A stretch of DNA of 64,000 nucleotides, from assembly GCA_002104985.1 (NCBI GenBank), contig MCGO01000059.1, positions 62,001 to 126,000 on the forward strand. The letters are read 5' to 3'. Of the stretch, positions 1 through 14,800 are shown one piece after another. The DNA is from Rhizoclosmatium globosum. Its lineage: Eukaryota > Chytridiomycota > Chytridiomycetes > Chytridiales > Chytriomycetaceae. Numbering within the stretch: the first letter of the stretch is position 1; the number at the start of each line of letters is the position of its first letter. The position numbers and the translations under genes are program-made. The notes beneath the pieces are model-generated. The model saw nothing but the letters and a program-made list of their open reading frames with translations, did not search any database and had not been told where the DNA came from.

Positions 1-2259
1 ACTCTTACAAACTCTTATTGGAAAACAAGTGTGAAAAATTGCTCCTTTCAAATTTCAAATTTCACATTTCAACACCAGACCTTCCATATTTGCTGCAGTA
101 AAGTCAACAGCCAGGTTTGAGAGATAATCATTGATTGTCTTGACAAGGGCCTTCTTGTTGCCCAAGTGGATGAATGTTGATAGTACAACAGTGCAATGAA
201 TTGGAAGGATGTATCAACAAAAAAACAACTTATTTCAAATTTATCTGTGTCCATTTGAGGCCATCAACAACAGCAAGGATGTTTGTCTTGGTTTTTGATT
301 TAAGTTTTGAATTTGAATTTTGAATGGAGCAACTTTTCACTCTTTGACTTTTGCATTTTGCTTGAGGATTTGGTTGGCAGGATCTGAGGCAGGTAAAAGC
401 GTTGGATTGTTGACCAATTGTTTCCAGGGCCATGGCAACTTGTGTATTAATTTGATGAGCATGTATTGATCTTGTCTACAGAGTAAATTGTTGAGTGAGA
501 GCAGGGTTATACCCAACCAATTTTAAAGTGGTCCTTGTTCAAGTTTGCACTGCTGATTAGGACATCATTACAAAGACATAAGTCTTGATATGCGCAGGCT
601 CAAGGGCAGGTACTTGTATCTTCAGCAGGTTACTTGAGGGGAGCTCAAAGTGCAAGACAGTTGCCTGTACTTGATCCTTCTTTATGAGAGGCTGGAGTAG
701 GGTTGATGTTGGGCAGCCATTCTTGTCTGGCCTTTTTTGCACATGTGATTGATGAGGAAGTGCATATTGAGCAAAATGTTTGATTCAAGCACCTAGTCAA
801 GTCAGTCACGCAGCACTTGCATATTTATGTGTCACCAGTCCAGCTTCTTATTCCTTATTTGTGTCTTTGTCAGCTTGTATTCCCTTTTTTTACATGCACC
901 TGTTCTGTCTTACATAATTAGGCCCATTGTGAAGACATGTGGGCTTTTATTTAATCTTTTGGTTTGATATCAAATTTGTGCCTTCAGAAGTTCCTGCAAT
1001 TAAATACTGCCTGAACATATGTTACATTCCCATATTGTCCAAATCATTGTAACATTAAAACTGGGTAGTATGATGTACCACCTTCTAATCCGTGATTTAC
1101 TTGTCTTATATTATCAATTCTTTCAAGGACATAGCTCTCTCCATTAATGGTTGTGATACTTCCTTCTACAATGCTGTTTTCAAGGTTTTCTGCTTTATTT
1201 GGCAGGGTTTTGTTTCATCACCATGTATGCAATTATCAACATATACAAACTCACTTACTGACTTTTGACAATAGAGTTAAGAGTGGATAATTGAAAGTTG
1301 TATTTTAAGAATGAAGGAGTCAAATCAGGAAGAATGTTTATGAAGCTTAAATGTTTTTACAAATCCTTTTTCAAGAAGGTAGTGCAATGGAGGATGCAGA
1401 AAACATGAAAAATAATGATACTCAACATTGACACAACATCATCAACTATGCCTCTTTTTGTAGATTTATCAACTAGAGTCATACGTTTGAGCCACTTTGT
1501 TCTTCTCACATAGCAGGTTGTTAATTGTGGAGTTTCTTTGCAGACATTTAAATTAATCAGCTTCTTGAACAAGAAACAGTTGTGGAATGGGTTTAGTGTT
1601 GGATAGTAGTGGAAACTCTAAATACGTACAATTTTCACCGCGTGGTAAAGGATTTATAAAGATCTAATTTGTGGCTTTCTAATGAATCAAAAATCACCCA
1701 ATAATGAATTTGTTTAAAGGTGACAAACACAATAATTGACCTATAATGTTGGGTATCAACATAAAGAGCTTAAAGGAAGATGCTTTAATGAGATTTGGCA
1801 TAGATATTTTACTTTTCAAGTGGGTGACACTGAAAAAAAAGGGTAGCTGGGGAGCCAAGAAAACATGCACCTTCTGCATGCCATCTCCATCACTGACCGA
1901 GAAGCACTTTAGAGCCTCCTGAATTACTTCAGCTTAACAAAACAGATAGAGAGAGCAGGACTCTGTTGAATCCAAAGCTGGGGAATATTCAGTGGTGTTA
2001 GAGTCAGTGGGAGTGTTTGTGGCTGGCAGCTATCAGAGCATGCACCTTCTGCATCTCATCTCTGTCCCAAAAATTTCCCCAATAATTGGACTTCCAAAAA
2101 AGAATAAGAAGAGGGCTTCTCTTACCCTTCTCCCACCACTTTTTTGGGTGGGTGCACACACCAGGATTAGTCAGCTATATTCTATACCCATATATTGAAA
2201 AACAAAATAGTTCTATATACTATAGATACAAAACAAATACTTTTCATAGCTGTGATATT
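1..2259. other. AT-rich left flank of the satellite, no gene seen
   Basis: I see no convincing gene on either strand: the longest open frames are about 60-110 codons, unspliced, and match no family I recognise. A 16-bp word, CATGCACCTTCTGCAT, occurs at 1864-1879 and again at 2039-2054. A G/C-rich inverted pair (CCCACC...GGGTGGG) lies near 2131-2156. Decayed transposon sequence is possible, but nothing specific supports it. The satellite begins abruptly at 2260. Confidence 0.5.
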
Positions 2260-5200
2260 GTGACATTTGGACTTAATGGGCCGAGGAGAACACAATCATA
2301 CTGTTTGACATCAGAAACAACTAAAATCATCTCTGCTTGCTGTATCCATGATTTCAAATGGCAAGATTGGTTGACGTTTGGCATGTTGGGTTTGGGTTGG
2401 GTGTCTACAGAGTGAAGGCAAAGCAGAAGCAGCAAATGTGCAATTCCAAACATCCAGAATCATAGAATCACCCTATGAAAGCAGGTTAGAAAAGCATTTG
2501 GAGGCTTTTGCCATATGGTCATGGAGTTATGGGCAAATGTCACAATTGTGACATTTGGACTTAATGGGCCGAGGAGAACACAATCATACTGTTTGACATC
2601 AGAAACAACTAAAATCATCTCTGCTTGCTGTATCCATGATTTCAAATGTCAAGATTGGTTGACGTTTGGCATGTTGGGTTTGGGTTGGGTGTCTACAGAG
2701 TGAAGGCAAAGCAGAAGCAGCAAATGTGCAATTCCAAACATCCAGAATCATAGAATCACCCTATGAAAGCAGGTTAGAAAAGCATTTGGAGGCTTTTGCC
2801 ATATGGTCATGGAGTTATGGGCAAATGTCACGATTGTGACATTTGGACTTAATGGGCCGAGGAGAACACAATGACACTGTTTGACATCAGAAACAACTAA
2901 AATCATCTCTGCTTGCTGTATCCATGATTTCAAATGTCAAGATTGGTTGACGTTTGGCATGTTGGGTTTGGGTTGGGTGTCTACAGAGTGAAGGCAAAGC
3001 AGAAGCAGCAAATGTGCAATTCCAAACATCCAGAATCATAGAATCACCCTATGAAAGCAGGTTAGAAAAGCATTTGGAGGCTTTTGGCATATGGTCATGG
3101 AGTTATGGGCAAATGTCACGATTGTGACATTTGGACTTAATGGGCCGAGGAGAACACAATCATACTGTTTGACATCAGAAACAACTAAAATCATCTCTGC
3201 TTGCTGTATCCATGATTTCAAATGGCAAGATTGGTTGACGTTGGGTTTGGGTTGGGTGTCTACAGAGTGAAGGCAAAGCAGAAGCAGCAAATGTGCAATT
3301 CCAAACATCCAGAATCATAGAATCACCCTATGAAAGCAGGTTAGAAAAGCATTTGGAGGCTTTTGCCATATGGTCATGGAGTTATGGGCAAATGTCACAA
3401 TTGTGACATTTGGACTTAATGGGCCGAGGAGAACACAATCATACTGTTTGACATCAGAAACAACTAAAATCATCTCTGCTTGCTGTATCCATGATTTCAA
3501 ATGGCAAGATTGGTTGACGTTTGGCATGTTGGGTTTGGGTTGGGTGTCTACAGAGTGAAGGCAAAGCAGAAGCAGCAAATGTGCAATTCCAAACATCCAG
3601 AATCATAGAATCACCCTATGAAAGCAGGTTAGAAAAGCATTTGGAGGCTTTTGCCATATGGTCATGGAGTTATGGGCAAATGTCACAATTGTGACATTTG
3701 GACTTAATGGGCCGAGGAGAACACAATCATACTGTTTGACATCAGAAACAACTAAAATCATCTCTGCTTGCTGTATCCATGATTTCAAATGTCAAGATTG
3801 GTTGACGTTTGGCATGTTGGGTTTGGGTTGGGTGTCTACAGAGTGAAGGCAAAGCAGAAGCAGCAAATGTGCAATTCCAAACATCCAGAATCATAGAATC
3901 ACCCTATGAAAGCAGGTTAGAAAAGCATTTGGAGGCTTTTGCCATATGGTCATGGAGTTATGGGCAAATGTCACGATTGTGACATTTGGACTTAATGGGC
4001 CGAGGAGAACACAATGACACTGTTTGACATCAGAAACAACTAAAATCATCTCTGCTTGCTGTATCCATGATTTCAAATGTCAAGATTGGTTGACGTTTGG
4101 CATGTTGGGTTTGGGTTGGGTGTCTACAGAGTGAAGGCAAGCAGAAGCAGCAAATGTGCAATTCCAAACATCCAGAATCATAGAATCACCCTATGAAAGC
4201 AGGTTAGAAAAGCATTTGGAGGCTTTTGCCATATGGTCATGGAGTTATGGGCAAATGTCACGATTGTGACATTTGGACTTAATGGGCCGAGGAGAACACA
4301 ATGATACTGTTTGACATCAGAAACAACTAAAATCATCTCTGCTTGCTGTATCCATGATTTCAAATGCAAGATTGGTTGACGTTTGGCATGTTGGGTTTGG
4401 GTTGGGTGTCTACAGAGTGAAGGCAAAGCAGAAGCAGCAAATGTGCAATTCCAAACATCCAGAATCATAGAATCACCCTATGAAAGTAGGTTAGAAAAGC
4501 ATTTGGAGGCTTTTGGCATATGGTCATGGAGTTATGGGCAAATGTCACGATTGTGACATTTGGACTTAATGGGCCGAGGAGAACACAATCATACTGTTTG
4601 ACATCAGAAACAACTAAAATCATCTCTGCTTGCTGTATCCATGATTTCAAATGGCAAGATTGGTTGACGTTTGGCATGTTGGGTTTGGGTTGGGTGTCTA
4701 CAGAGTGAAGGCAAAGCAGAAGCAGCAAATGTGCAATTCCAAACATCCAGAATCATAGAATCACCCTATGAAAGCAGGTTAGAAAGCATTTGGAGGCTTT
4801 TGCCATATGGTCATGGAGTTATGGGCAAATGTCACGATTGTGACATTTGGACTTAATGGGCCGAGGAGAACACAATCATACTGTTTGACATCAGAAACAA
4901 CTAAAATCATCTCTGCTTGCTGTATCCATGATTTCAAATGCAAGATTGGTTGACGTTTGGCATGTTGGGTTTGGGTTGGGTGTCTACAGAGTGAAGGAAG
5001 CAGAAGCAGCAAATGTGCAATTCCAAACATCCAGAATCATAGAATCACCCTATGAAAGCAGGTTGGAAAAGCATTTGGAGGCTTTTGCATATGGTCATGG
5101 AGTTATGGGCAAATGTCACGATTGTGACATTTGGACTTAATGGGCCGAGGAGAACACAATCATACTGTTTGACATCAGAAACAACTAAAATCATCTCTGC

Positions 5201-8200
5201 TTGCTGTATCCATGATTTCAAATGGCAAGATTGGTTGACGTTTGGCATGTTGGGTTTGGGTTGGGTGTCTACAGAGTGAAGTTGAAGCAGAAGCTGTAAA
5301 TGTGCAATTCCAAACATCCAGAATCATAGAATCACCCTATGAAAGCAGGTTGGAAAAGCATTTGGAGGCTTTTGGCAATGGTCATGGAGTTATGGGCAAA
5401 TGTCACGATTGTGACATTTGGACTTAATGGGCCGAGGAGAACACAATCATACTGTTTGACATCAGAAACAACTAAAATCATCTCTGCTTGCTGTATCCAT
5501 GATTTCAAATGGCAAGATTGGTTGACGTTTGGCATGTTGGGTTTGGGTTGGGTGTCTACAGAATGAAGGTAAGCAGAAGCAGCAAATGTGCAATTCCAAA
5601 CATCCAGAATCATAGAATCACCCTATGAAAGCAGGTTGGAAAAGCATTTGGAGGCTTTTGGCAATGGTCATGGAGTTATGGGCAATGTCACGATTGTGAC
5701 ATTTGGACTTAATGGGCCGAGGAGAACACAATCATACTGTTTGACATCAGAAACAACTAAAATCATCTCTGCTTGCTGTATCCATGATTTCAAATGGCAA
5801 GATTGGTTGACGTTTGGCATGTTGGGTTTGGGTTGGGTGTCTACAGAGTGAAGGAAAGCAGAAGCAGCAAATGTGCAATTCCAAACATCCAGAATCATAG
5901 AATCACCCTATGAAAGCAGGTTAGAAAAGCATTTGGAGGCTTTTGCATATGGTCATGGAGTTATGGGCAAATGTCACGATTGTGACATTTGGACTTAATG
6001 GGCCGAGGAGAACACAATCATACTGTTTGACATCAGAAACAACTAAAATCATCTCTGCTTGCTGTATCCATGATTTCAAATGTCAAGATTGGTTGACGTT
6101 TGGCATGTTGGGTTTGGGTTGGGTGTCTACAGAGTGAAGGCAAAGCAGAAGCAGCAAATGTGCAATTCCAAACATCCAGAATCATAGAATCACCCTATGA
6201 AAGCAGGTTGGAAAAGCATTTGGAGGCTTTTGCATATGGTCATGGAGTTATGGGCAATGTCACGATTGTGACATTTGGACTTAATGGGCCGAGGAGAACA
6301 CAATATACTGTTTGACATCAGAAACAACTAAAATCATCTCTGCTTGCTGTATCCATGATTTCAAATGGCAAGATTGGTTGACGTTTGGCATGTTGGGTTT
6401 GGGTTGGGTGTCTACAGAGTGAAGTGAAGCAGAAGCGCAAATGTGCAATTCCAAACATCCAGAATCATAGAATCACCCTATGAAAGCAGGTTGGAAAGCA
6501 TTTGGAGGCTTTTGGCAATGGTCATGGAGTTATGGGCAATGTCACGATTGTGACATTTGGACTTAATGGGCCGAGGAGAACACAATCATACTGTTTGACA
6601 TCAGAAACAACTAAAATCATCTCTGCTTGCTGTATCCATGATTTCAAATGGCAAGATTGGTTGACGTTTGGCATGTTGGGTTTGGGTTGGGTGTCTACAG
6701 AGTGAAGGAAAGCAGAAGCAGCAAATGTGCAATTCCAAACATCCAGAATCATAGAATCACCCTATGAAAGCAGGTTGGAAAAGCATTTGGAGGCTTTTGC
6801 ATATGGTCATGGAGTTATGGGCAAATGTCACGATTGTGACATTTGGACTTAATGGGCCGAGGAGAACACAATCATACTGTTTGACATCAGAAACAACTAA
6901 AATCATCTCTGCTTGCTGTATCCATGATTTCAAATGGCAAGATTGGTTGACGTTTGGCATGTTGGGTTTGGGTTGGGTGTCTACAGAGTGAAGGAAGCAG
7001 AAGCAGCAAATGTGCAATTCCAAACATCCAGAATCATAGAATCACCCTATGAAAGCAGGTTGGAAAGCATTTGGAGGCTTTTGGCATATGGTCATGGAGT
7101 TATGGGCAATGTCACGATTGTGACATTTGGACTTAATGGGCCGAGGAGAACACAATCATACTGTTTGACATCAGAAACAACTAAAATCATCTCTGCTTGC
7201 TGTATCCATGATTTCAAATGGCAAGATTGGTTGACGTTTGGCATGTTGGGTTTGGGTTGGGTGTCTACAGAGTGAAGGAAAGCAGAAGCAGCAAATGTGC
7301 AATTCCAAACATCCAGAATCATAGAATCACCCTATGAAAGCAGGTTGAAAAGCATTTGGAGGCTTTTGCATATGGTCATGGAGTTATGGGCAAATGTCAC
7401 GATTGTGACATTTGGACTTAATGGGCCGAGGAAACACAATCATACTGTTTGACATCAGAAACAACTAAAATCATCTCTGCTTGCTGTATCCATGATTTCA
7501 AATGTCAAGATTGGTTGACGTTTGGCATGTTGGGTTTGGGTTGGGTGTCTACAGAGTGAAGGAAAGCAGAAGCAGCAAATGTGCAATTCCAAACATCCAG
7601 AATCATAGAATCACCCTATGAAAGCAGGTTGGAAAAGCATTTGGAGGCTTTTGGCATATGGTCATGGAGTTATGGGCAAATGTCACGATTGTGACATTTG
7701 GACTTAATGGGCCGAGGAGAACACAATCATACTGTTTGACATCAGAAACAACTAAAATCATCTCTGCTTGCTGTATCCATGATTTCAAATGTCAAGATTG
7801 GTTGACGTTTGGCATGTTGGGTTTGGGTTGGGTGTCTACAGAGTGAAGGAAAGCAGAAGCAGCAAATGTGCAATTCCAAACATCCAGAATCATAGAATCA
7901 CCCTATGAAAGCAGGTTGGAAAAGCATTTGGAGGCTTTTGCATATGGTCTGGAGTTATGGGCAATGTCACGATTGTGACATTTGGACTTAATGGGCCGAG
8001 GAGAACACAATCATACTGTTTGACATCAGAAACAACTAAAATCATCTCTGCTTGCTGTATCCATGATTTCAAATGGCAAGATTGGTTGACGTTTGGCATG
8101 TTGGGTTTGGGTTGGGTGTCTACAGAGTGAAGTTGAAGCAGAAGCTGTAAATGTGCAATTCCAAACATCCAGAATCATAGAATCACCCTATGAAAGCAGG

Positions 8201-9350
8201 TTGGAAAAGCATTTGGAGGCTTTTGGCAATGGTCATGGAGTTATGGGCAAATGTCACGATTGTGACATTTGGACTTAATGGGCCGAGGAAACACAATCAA
8301 CTGTTTGACATCAGAAACAACTAAAATCATCTCTGCTTGCTGTATCCATGATTTCAAATGGCAAGATTGGTTGACGTTTGGCATGTTGGGTTTGGGTTGG
8401 GTGTCTACAGAGTGAAGTGAAGCAGAAGCAGCAAATGTGCAATTCCAAACATCCAGAATCATAGAATCACCCTATGAAAGCAGGTTGGAAAAGCATTTGG
8501 AGCTTTTGCAATGGTCATGGAGTTATGGGCAATGTCACGATTGTGACATTTGGACTTAATGGGCCGAGGAGAACACAATCATACTGTTTGACATCAGAAA
8601 CAACTAAAATCATCTCTGCTTGCTGTATCCATGATTTCAAATGGCAAGATTGGTTGACGTTTGGCATGTTGGGTTTGGGTTGGGTGTCTACAGAGTGAAG
8701 TGAAGCAGAAGCAGCAAATGTGCAATTCCAAACATCCAGAATCATAGAATCACCCTATGAAAGCAGGTTGGAAAAGCATTTGGAGGCTTTTGCATATGGT
8801 CATGGAGTTATGGGCAATGTCACGATTGTGACATTTGGACTTAATGGGCCGAGGAGAACACAATCATACTGTTTGACATCAGAAACAACTAAAATCATCT
8901 CTGCTTGCTGTATCCATGATTTCAAATGGCAAGATTGGTTGACGTTTGGCATGTTGGGTTTGGGTTGGGTGTCTACAGAGTGAAGGAAGCAGAAGCAGCA
9001 AATGTGCAATTCCAAACATCCAGAATCATAGAATCACCCTATGAAAGCAGGTTGGAAAAGCATTTGGAGGCTTTTGCATATGGTCATGGAGTTATGGGCA
9101 ATGTCACGATTGTGACATTTGGACTTAATGGGCCGAGGAGAACACAATCATACTGTTTGACATCAGAAACAACTAAAATCATCTCTGCTTGCTGTATCCA
9201 TGATTTCAAATGGCAAGATTGGTTGACGTTTGGCATGTTGGGTTTGGGTTGGGTGTCTACAGAGTGAAGGAAGCAGAAGCAGCAAATGTGCAATTCCAAA
9301 CATCCAGAATCATAGAATCACCCTATGAAAGCAGGTTGGAAAAGCATTTG
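2260..9350. repeat. Satellite block I (boundary approximate)
   Basis: Units carry GAGGAGAACACAATCATACT in the body and GAGTGAAGG(C/A)AAAGCAGAAGC in the first variable part. The second variable part reads GGCTTTTG(C/G)CATATGGTCATGG or GGCAATGGTCATGG. Early units are 288 bp. Three units (2534, 3389, 3677) have AATT instead of GATT at the palindrome centre. Some units toward the right have shortened palindrome arms (GGGCAATGTCAC rather than GGGCAAATGTCAC). Confidence 0.8.
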
Positions 9351-11850
9351 GAGGCTTTGATGTGGTCTGAGTATGGGCATGTCACGATTGTGACATTTGG
9401 ACTTAATGGGCCGAGGAAAGCACAATCAACTGTTTGACATCAGAAACAACTAAAATCATCTCTGCTTGCTGTATCCATGATTTCAAATGTCAAGATTGGT
9501 TGACGTTTGGCATGTTGGGTTTGGGTTGGGTGTCTACAGATGAAGGAAAGCAGAAGCAGCAAATGTGCAATTCCAAACATCCAGAATCATAGAATCACCC
9601 TATGAAAGCAGGTTGGAAAAGCATTTGGAGGCTTTTGCATATGGTCATGGAGTTATGGGCTGTCACGATTGTGACATTTGGACTTAATGGGCCGAGGAAA
9701 CACAATCACACTGTTTGACATCAGAAACAACTAAAATCATCTCTGCTTGCTGTATCCATGATTTCAAATGTCAAGATTGGTTGACGTTTGGCATGTTGGG
9801 TTTGGGTTGGGTGTCTACAGAGTGAAGGAAGCAGAAGCAGCAAATGTGCAATTCCAAACATCCAGAATCATAGAATCACCCTATGAAAGCAGGTTGGAAA
9901 AGCATTTGGAGGCTTTTGATATGGTCATGGAGTTATGGGCTGTCACGATTGTGACATTTGGACTTAATGGGCCGAGGAAACACAATCACACTGTTTGACA
10001 TCAGAAACAACTAAAATCATCTCTGCTTGCTGTATCCATGATTTCAAATGTCAAGATTGGTTGACGTTTGGCATGTTGGGTTTGGGTTGGGTGTCTACAG
10101 AGTGAAGGAAAGCAGAAGCAGCAAATGTGCAATTCCAAACATCCAGAATCATAGAATCACCCTATGAAAGCAGGTTGGAAAAGCATTTGGAGTCTTTTGG
10201 CATATGGTCATGGAGTTATGGGCATGTCACGATTGTGACATTTGGACTTAATGGGCCGAGGAAACACAATCATACTGTTTGACATCAGAAACAACTAAAA
10301 TCATCTCTGCTTGCTGTATCCATGATTTCAAATGGCAAGATTGGTTGACGTTTGGCATGTTGGGTTTGGGTTGGGTGTCTACAGAGTGAAGGAAGCAGAA
10401 GCAGCAAATGTGCAATTCCAAACATCCAGAATCATAGAATCACCCTATGAAAGCAGGTTGGAAAAGCATTTGGAGTCATTTGAATGGTCTGGAGTTATGG
10501 GCTGTCACGATTGTGACATTTGGACTTAATGGGCCGAGGAAACACAATCATACTGTTTGACATCAGAAACAACTAAAATCATCTCTGCTTGCTGTATCCA
10601 TGATTTCAAATGTCAAGATTGGTTGACGTTTGGCATGTTGGGTTTGGGTTGGGTGTCTACAGAGTGAAGGAAGCAGAAGCAGCAAATGTGCAATTCCAAA
10701 CATCCAGAATCATAGAATCACCCTATGAAAGCAGGTTGGAAAAGCATTTGGAGCTTTGATGTGTGGCTGAGTTATGGGCTGTCACGATTGTGACATTTGG
10801 ACTTAATGGGCCGAGGAAACACAATCAACTGTTTGACATCAGAAACAACTAAAATCATCTCTGCTTGCTGTATCCATGATTTCAAATGTCAAGATTGGTT
10901 GACGTTTGGCATGTTGGGTTTGGGTTGGGTGTCTACAGAGTGAAGGAAAGCAGAAGCAGCAAATGTGCAATTCCAAACATCCAGAATCATAGAATCACCC
11001 TATGAAAGCAGGTTGGAAAAGCATTTGGAGTCTTTTGATGTGGTCTGAGTTATGGGCTGTCACGATTGTGACATTTGGACTTAATGGGCCGAGGAAACAC
11101 AATCACACTGTTTGACATCAGAAACAACTAAAATCATCTCTGCTTGCTGTATCCATGATTTCAAATGCAAGATTGGTTGACGTTTGGCATGTTGGGTTTG
11201 GGTTGGGTGTCTACAGAGTGAAGGAAAGCAGAAGCAGCAAATGTGCAATTCCAAACATCCAGAATCATAGAATCACCCTATGAAAGCAGGTTGGAAAAGC
11301 ATTTGGAGGCTTTGGCATATGGTCATGGAGTTATGGGCATGTCACGATTGTGACATTTGGACTTAATGGGCCGAGGAAAGCACAATCACACTGTTTGACA
11401 TCAGAAACAACTAAAATCATCTCTGCTTGCTGTATCCATGATTTCAAATGTCAAGATTGGTTGACGTTTGGCATGTTGGGTTTGGGTTGGGTGTCTACAG
11501 AGTGAAGGAAGCAGAAGCAGCAAATGTGCAATTCCAAACATCCAGAATCATAGAATCACCCTATGAAAGCAGGTTGGAAAAGCATTTGGAGCTTTTGCAA
11601 TGGTCATGGAGTTATGGGCTGTCACGATTGTGACATTTGGACTTAATGGGCCGAGGAAAGCACAATCACACTGTTTGACATCAGAAACAACTAAAATCAT
11701 CTCTGCTTGCTGTATCCATGATTTCAAATGTCAAGATTGGTTGACGTTTGGCATGTTGGGTTTGGGTTGGGTGTCTACAGAATGAAGGAAAGCAGAAGCA
11801 GCAAATGTGCAATTCCAAACATCCAGAATCATAGAATCACCCTATGAAAG
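9350..11850. repeat. Satellite block II, transitional units (boundary approximate)
   Basis: Units mostly carry GAGGAAACACAATCA(C/T)ACTG, lacking the AG of block I. Their second variable parts are heterogeneous (for example TTTGATGTGGTCTGAG or TTTTGATATGGTCATGG), and they have the short arm GGGCTGTCAC or GGGCATGTCAC. The mixture of features from blocks I and III suggests intermediate or recombinant units. Confidence 0.65.
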
Positions 11851-14800
11851 CAGGTTGGAAAAGCATTTGGAGTCCATTTGAGTGTGTGGGCTGAGCTATG
11901 GCTGCTGGTCACGATTGTGACATTTGGACTTAATGGGCCGAGGAAAGCACAATCACACTGTTTGACATCAGAAACAACTAAAATCATCTCTGCTTGCTGT
12001 ATCCATGATTTCAAATGTCAAGATTGGTTGACGTTTGGCATGTTGGGTTTGGGTTGGGTGTCTACAGAATGAAGGAAGCAGAAGCAGCAAATGTGCAATT
12101 CCAAACATCCAGAATCATAGAATCACCCTATGAAAGCAGGTTGGAAAAGCATTTGGAGCCTTTTGGATGGTCTGGAGTTATGGGCTGGTCACGATTGTGA
12201 CATTTGGACTTAATGGGCCGAGGAAAGCACAATCACACTGTTTGACATCAGAAACAACTAAAATCATCTCTGCTTGCTGTATCCATGATTTCAAATGTCA
12301 AGATTGGTTGACGTTTGGCATGTTGGGTTTGGGTTGGGTGTCTACAGAATGAAGGAAAGCAGAAGCAGCAAATGTGCAATTCCAAACATCCAGAATCATA
12401 GAATCACCCTATGAAAGCAGGTTGGAAAAGCATTTGGAGTCCATTTGAGTGTGGTCTGAGTTATGGGCTGGTCACGATTGTGACATTTGGACTTAATGGG
12501 CCGAGGAAAGCACAATCACACTGTTTGACATCAGAAACAACTAAAATCATCTCTGCTTGCTGTATCCATGATTTCAAATGTCAAGATTGGTTGACGTTTG
12601 GCATGTTGGGTTTGGGTTGGGTGTCTACAGAATGAAGGAAAGCAGAAGCAGCAAATGTGCAATTCCAAACATCCAGAATCATAGAATCACCCTATGAAAG
12701 CAGGTTGGAAAAGCATTTGGAGTCATTTGAGTGTGTGGGCTGAGTTATGGCTGCTGGTCACGATTGTGACATTTGGACTTAATGGGCCGAGGAAAGCACA
12801 ATCACACTGTTTGACATCAGAAACAACTAAAATCATCTCTGCTTGCTGTATCCATGATTTCAAATGTCAAGATTGGTTGACGTTTGGCATGTTGGGTTTG
12901 GGTTGGGTGTCTACAGAATGAAGGAAAGCAGAAGCAGCAAATGTGCAATTCCAAACATCCAGAATCATAGAATCACCCTATGAAAGCAGGTTGGAAAAGC
13001 ATTTGGAGTCCATTTGAGTGTGTGGCTGAGCTATGGCTGCTGGTCACGATTGTGACATTTGGACTTAATGGGCCGAGGAAAGCACAATCACACTGTTTGA
13101 CATCAGAAACAACTAAAATCATCTCTGCTTGCTGTATCCATGATTTCAAATGTCAAGATTGGTTGACGTTTGGCATGTTGGGTTTGGGTTGGGTGTCTAC
13201 AGAATGAAGGAAAGCAGAAGCAGCAAATGTGCAATTCCAAACATCCAGAATCATAGAATCACCCTATGAAAGCAGGTTGGAAAAGCATTTGGAGTCCATT
13301 TGAGTGTGTGGCTGAGTTATGGCTGCTGGTCACGATTGTGACATTTGGACTTAATGGGCCGAGGAAAGCACAATCACACTGTTTGACATCAGAAACAACT
13401 AAAATCATCTCTGCTTGCTGTATCCATGATTTCAAATGTCAAGATTGGTTGACGTTTGGCATGTTGGGTTTGGGTTGGGTGTCTACAGAATGAAGGAAAG
13501 CAGAAGCAGCAAATGTGCAATTCCAAACATCCAGAATCATAGAATCACCCTATGAAAGCAGGTTGGAAAAGCATTTGGAGTCCATTTGAGTGTGTGGCTG
13601 AGCTATGGCTGCTGGTCACGATTGTGACATTGGACTTAATGGGCCGAGGAAAGCACAATCACACTGTTTGACATCAGAAACAACTAAAATCATCTCTGCT
13701 TGCTGTATCCATGATTTCAAATGTCAAGATTGGTTGACGTTTGGCATGTTGGGTTTGGGTTGGGTGTCTACAGAATGAAGGAAAGCAGAAGCAGCAAATG
13801 TGCAATTCCAAACATCCAGAATCATAGAATCACCCTATGAAAGCAGGTTGGAAAAGCATTTGGAGTCCATTTGAGTGTGTGGCTGAGTTATGGCTGCTGT
13901 CACGATTGTGACATTTGGACTTAATGGGCCGAGGAAAGCACAATCACACTGTTTGACATCAGAAACAACTAAAATCATCTCTGCTTGCTGTATCCATGAT
14001 TTCAAATGTCAAGATTGGTTGACGTTTGGCATGTTGGGTTTGGGTTGGGTGTCTACAGAATGAAGGAAAGCAGAAGCAGCAAATGTGCAATTCCAAACAT
14101 CCAGAATCATAGAATCACCCTATGAAAGCAGGTTGGAAAAGCATTTGGAGTCCATTTGAGTGTGTGGGCTGAGTTATGGCTGCTGGTCACGATTGTGACA
14201 TTTGGACTTAATGGGCCGAGGAAAGCACAATCACACTGTTTGACATCAGAAACAACTAAAATCATCTCTGCTTGCTGTATCCATGATTTCAAATGTCAAG
14301 ATTGGTTGACGTTTGGCATGTTGGGTTTGGGTTGGGTGTCTACAGAATGAAGGAAAGCAGAAGCAGCAAATGTGCAATTCCAAACATCCAGAATCATAGA
14401 ATCACCCTATGAAAGCAGGTTGGAAAAGCATTTGGAGTCCATTTGAGTGTGTGGCTGAGCTATGGCTGCTGGTCACGATTGTGACATTTGGACTTAATGG
14501 GCCGAGGAAAGCACAATCACACTGTTTGACATCAGAAACAACTAAAATCATCTCTGCTTGCTGTATCCATGATTTCAAATGTCAAGATTGGTTGACGTTT
14601 GGCATGTTGGGTTTGGGTTGGGTGTCTACAGAATGAAGGAAGCAGAAGCAGCAAATGTGCAATTCCAAACATCCAGAATCATAGAATCACCCTATGAAAG
14701 CAGGTTGGAAAGCATTTGGAGTCCATTTGAGTGTGTGGCTGAGCTATGGCTGCTGGTCACGATTGTGACATTTGGACTTAATGGGCCGAGGAAAGCACAA

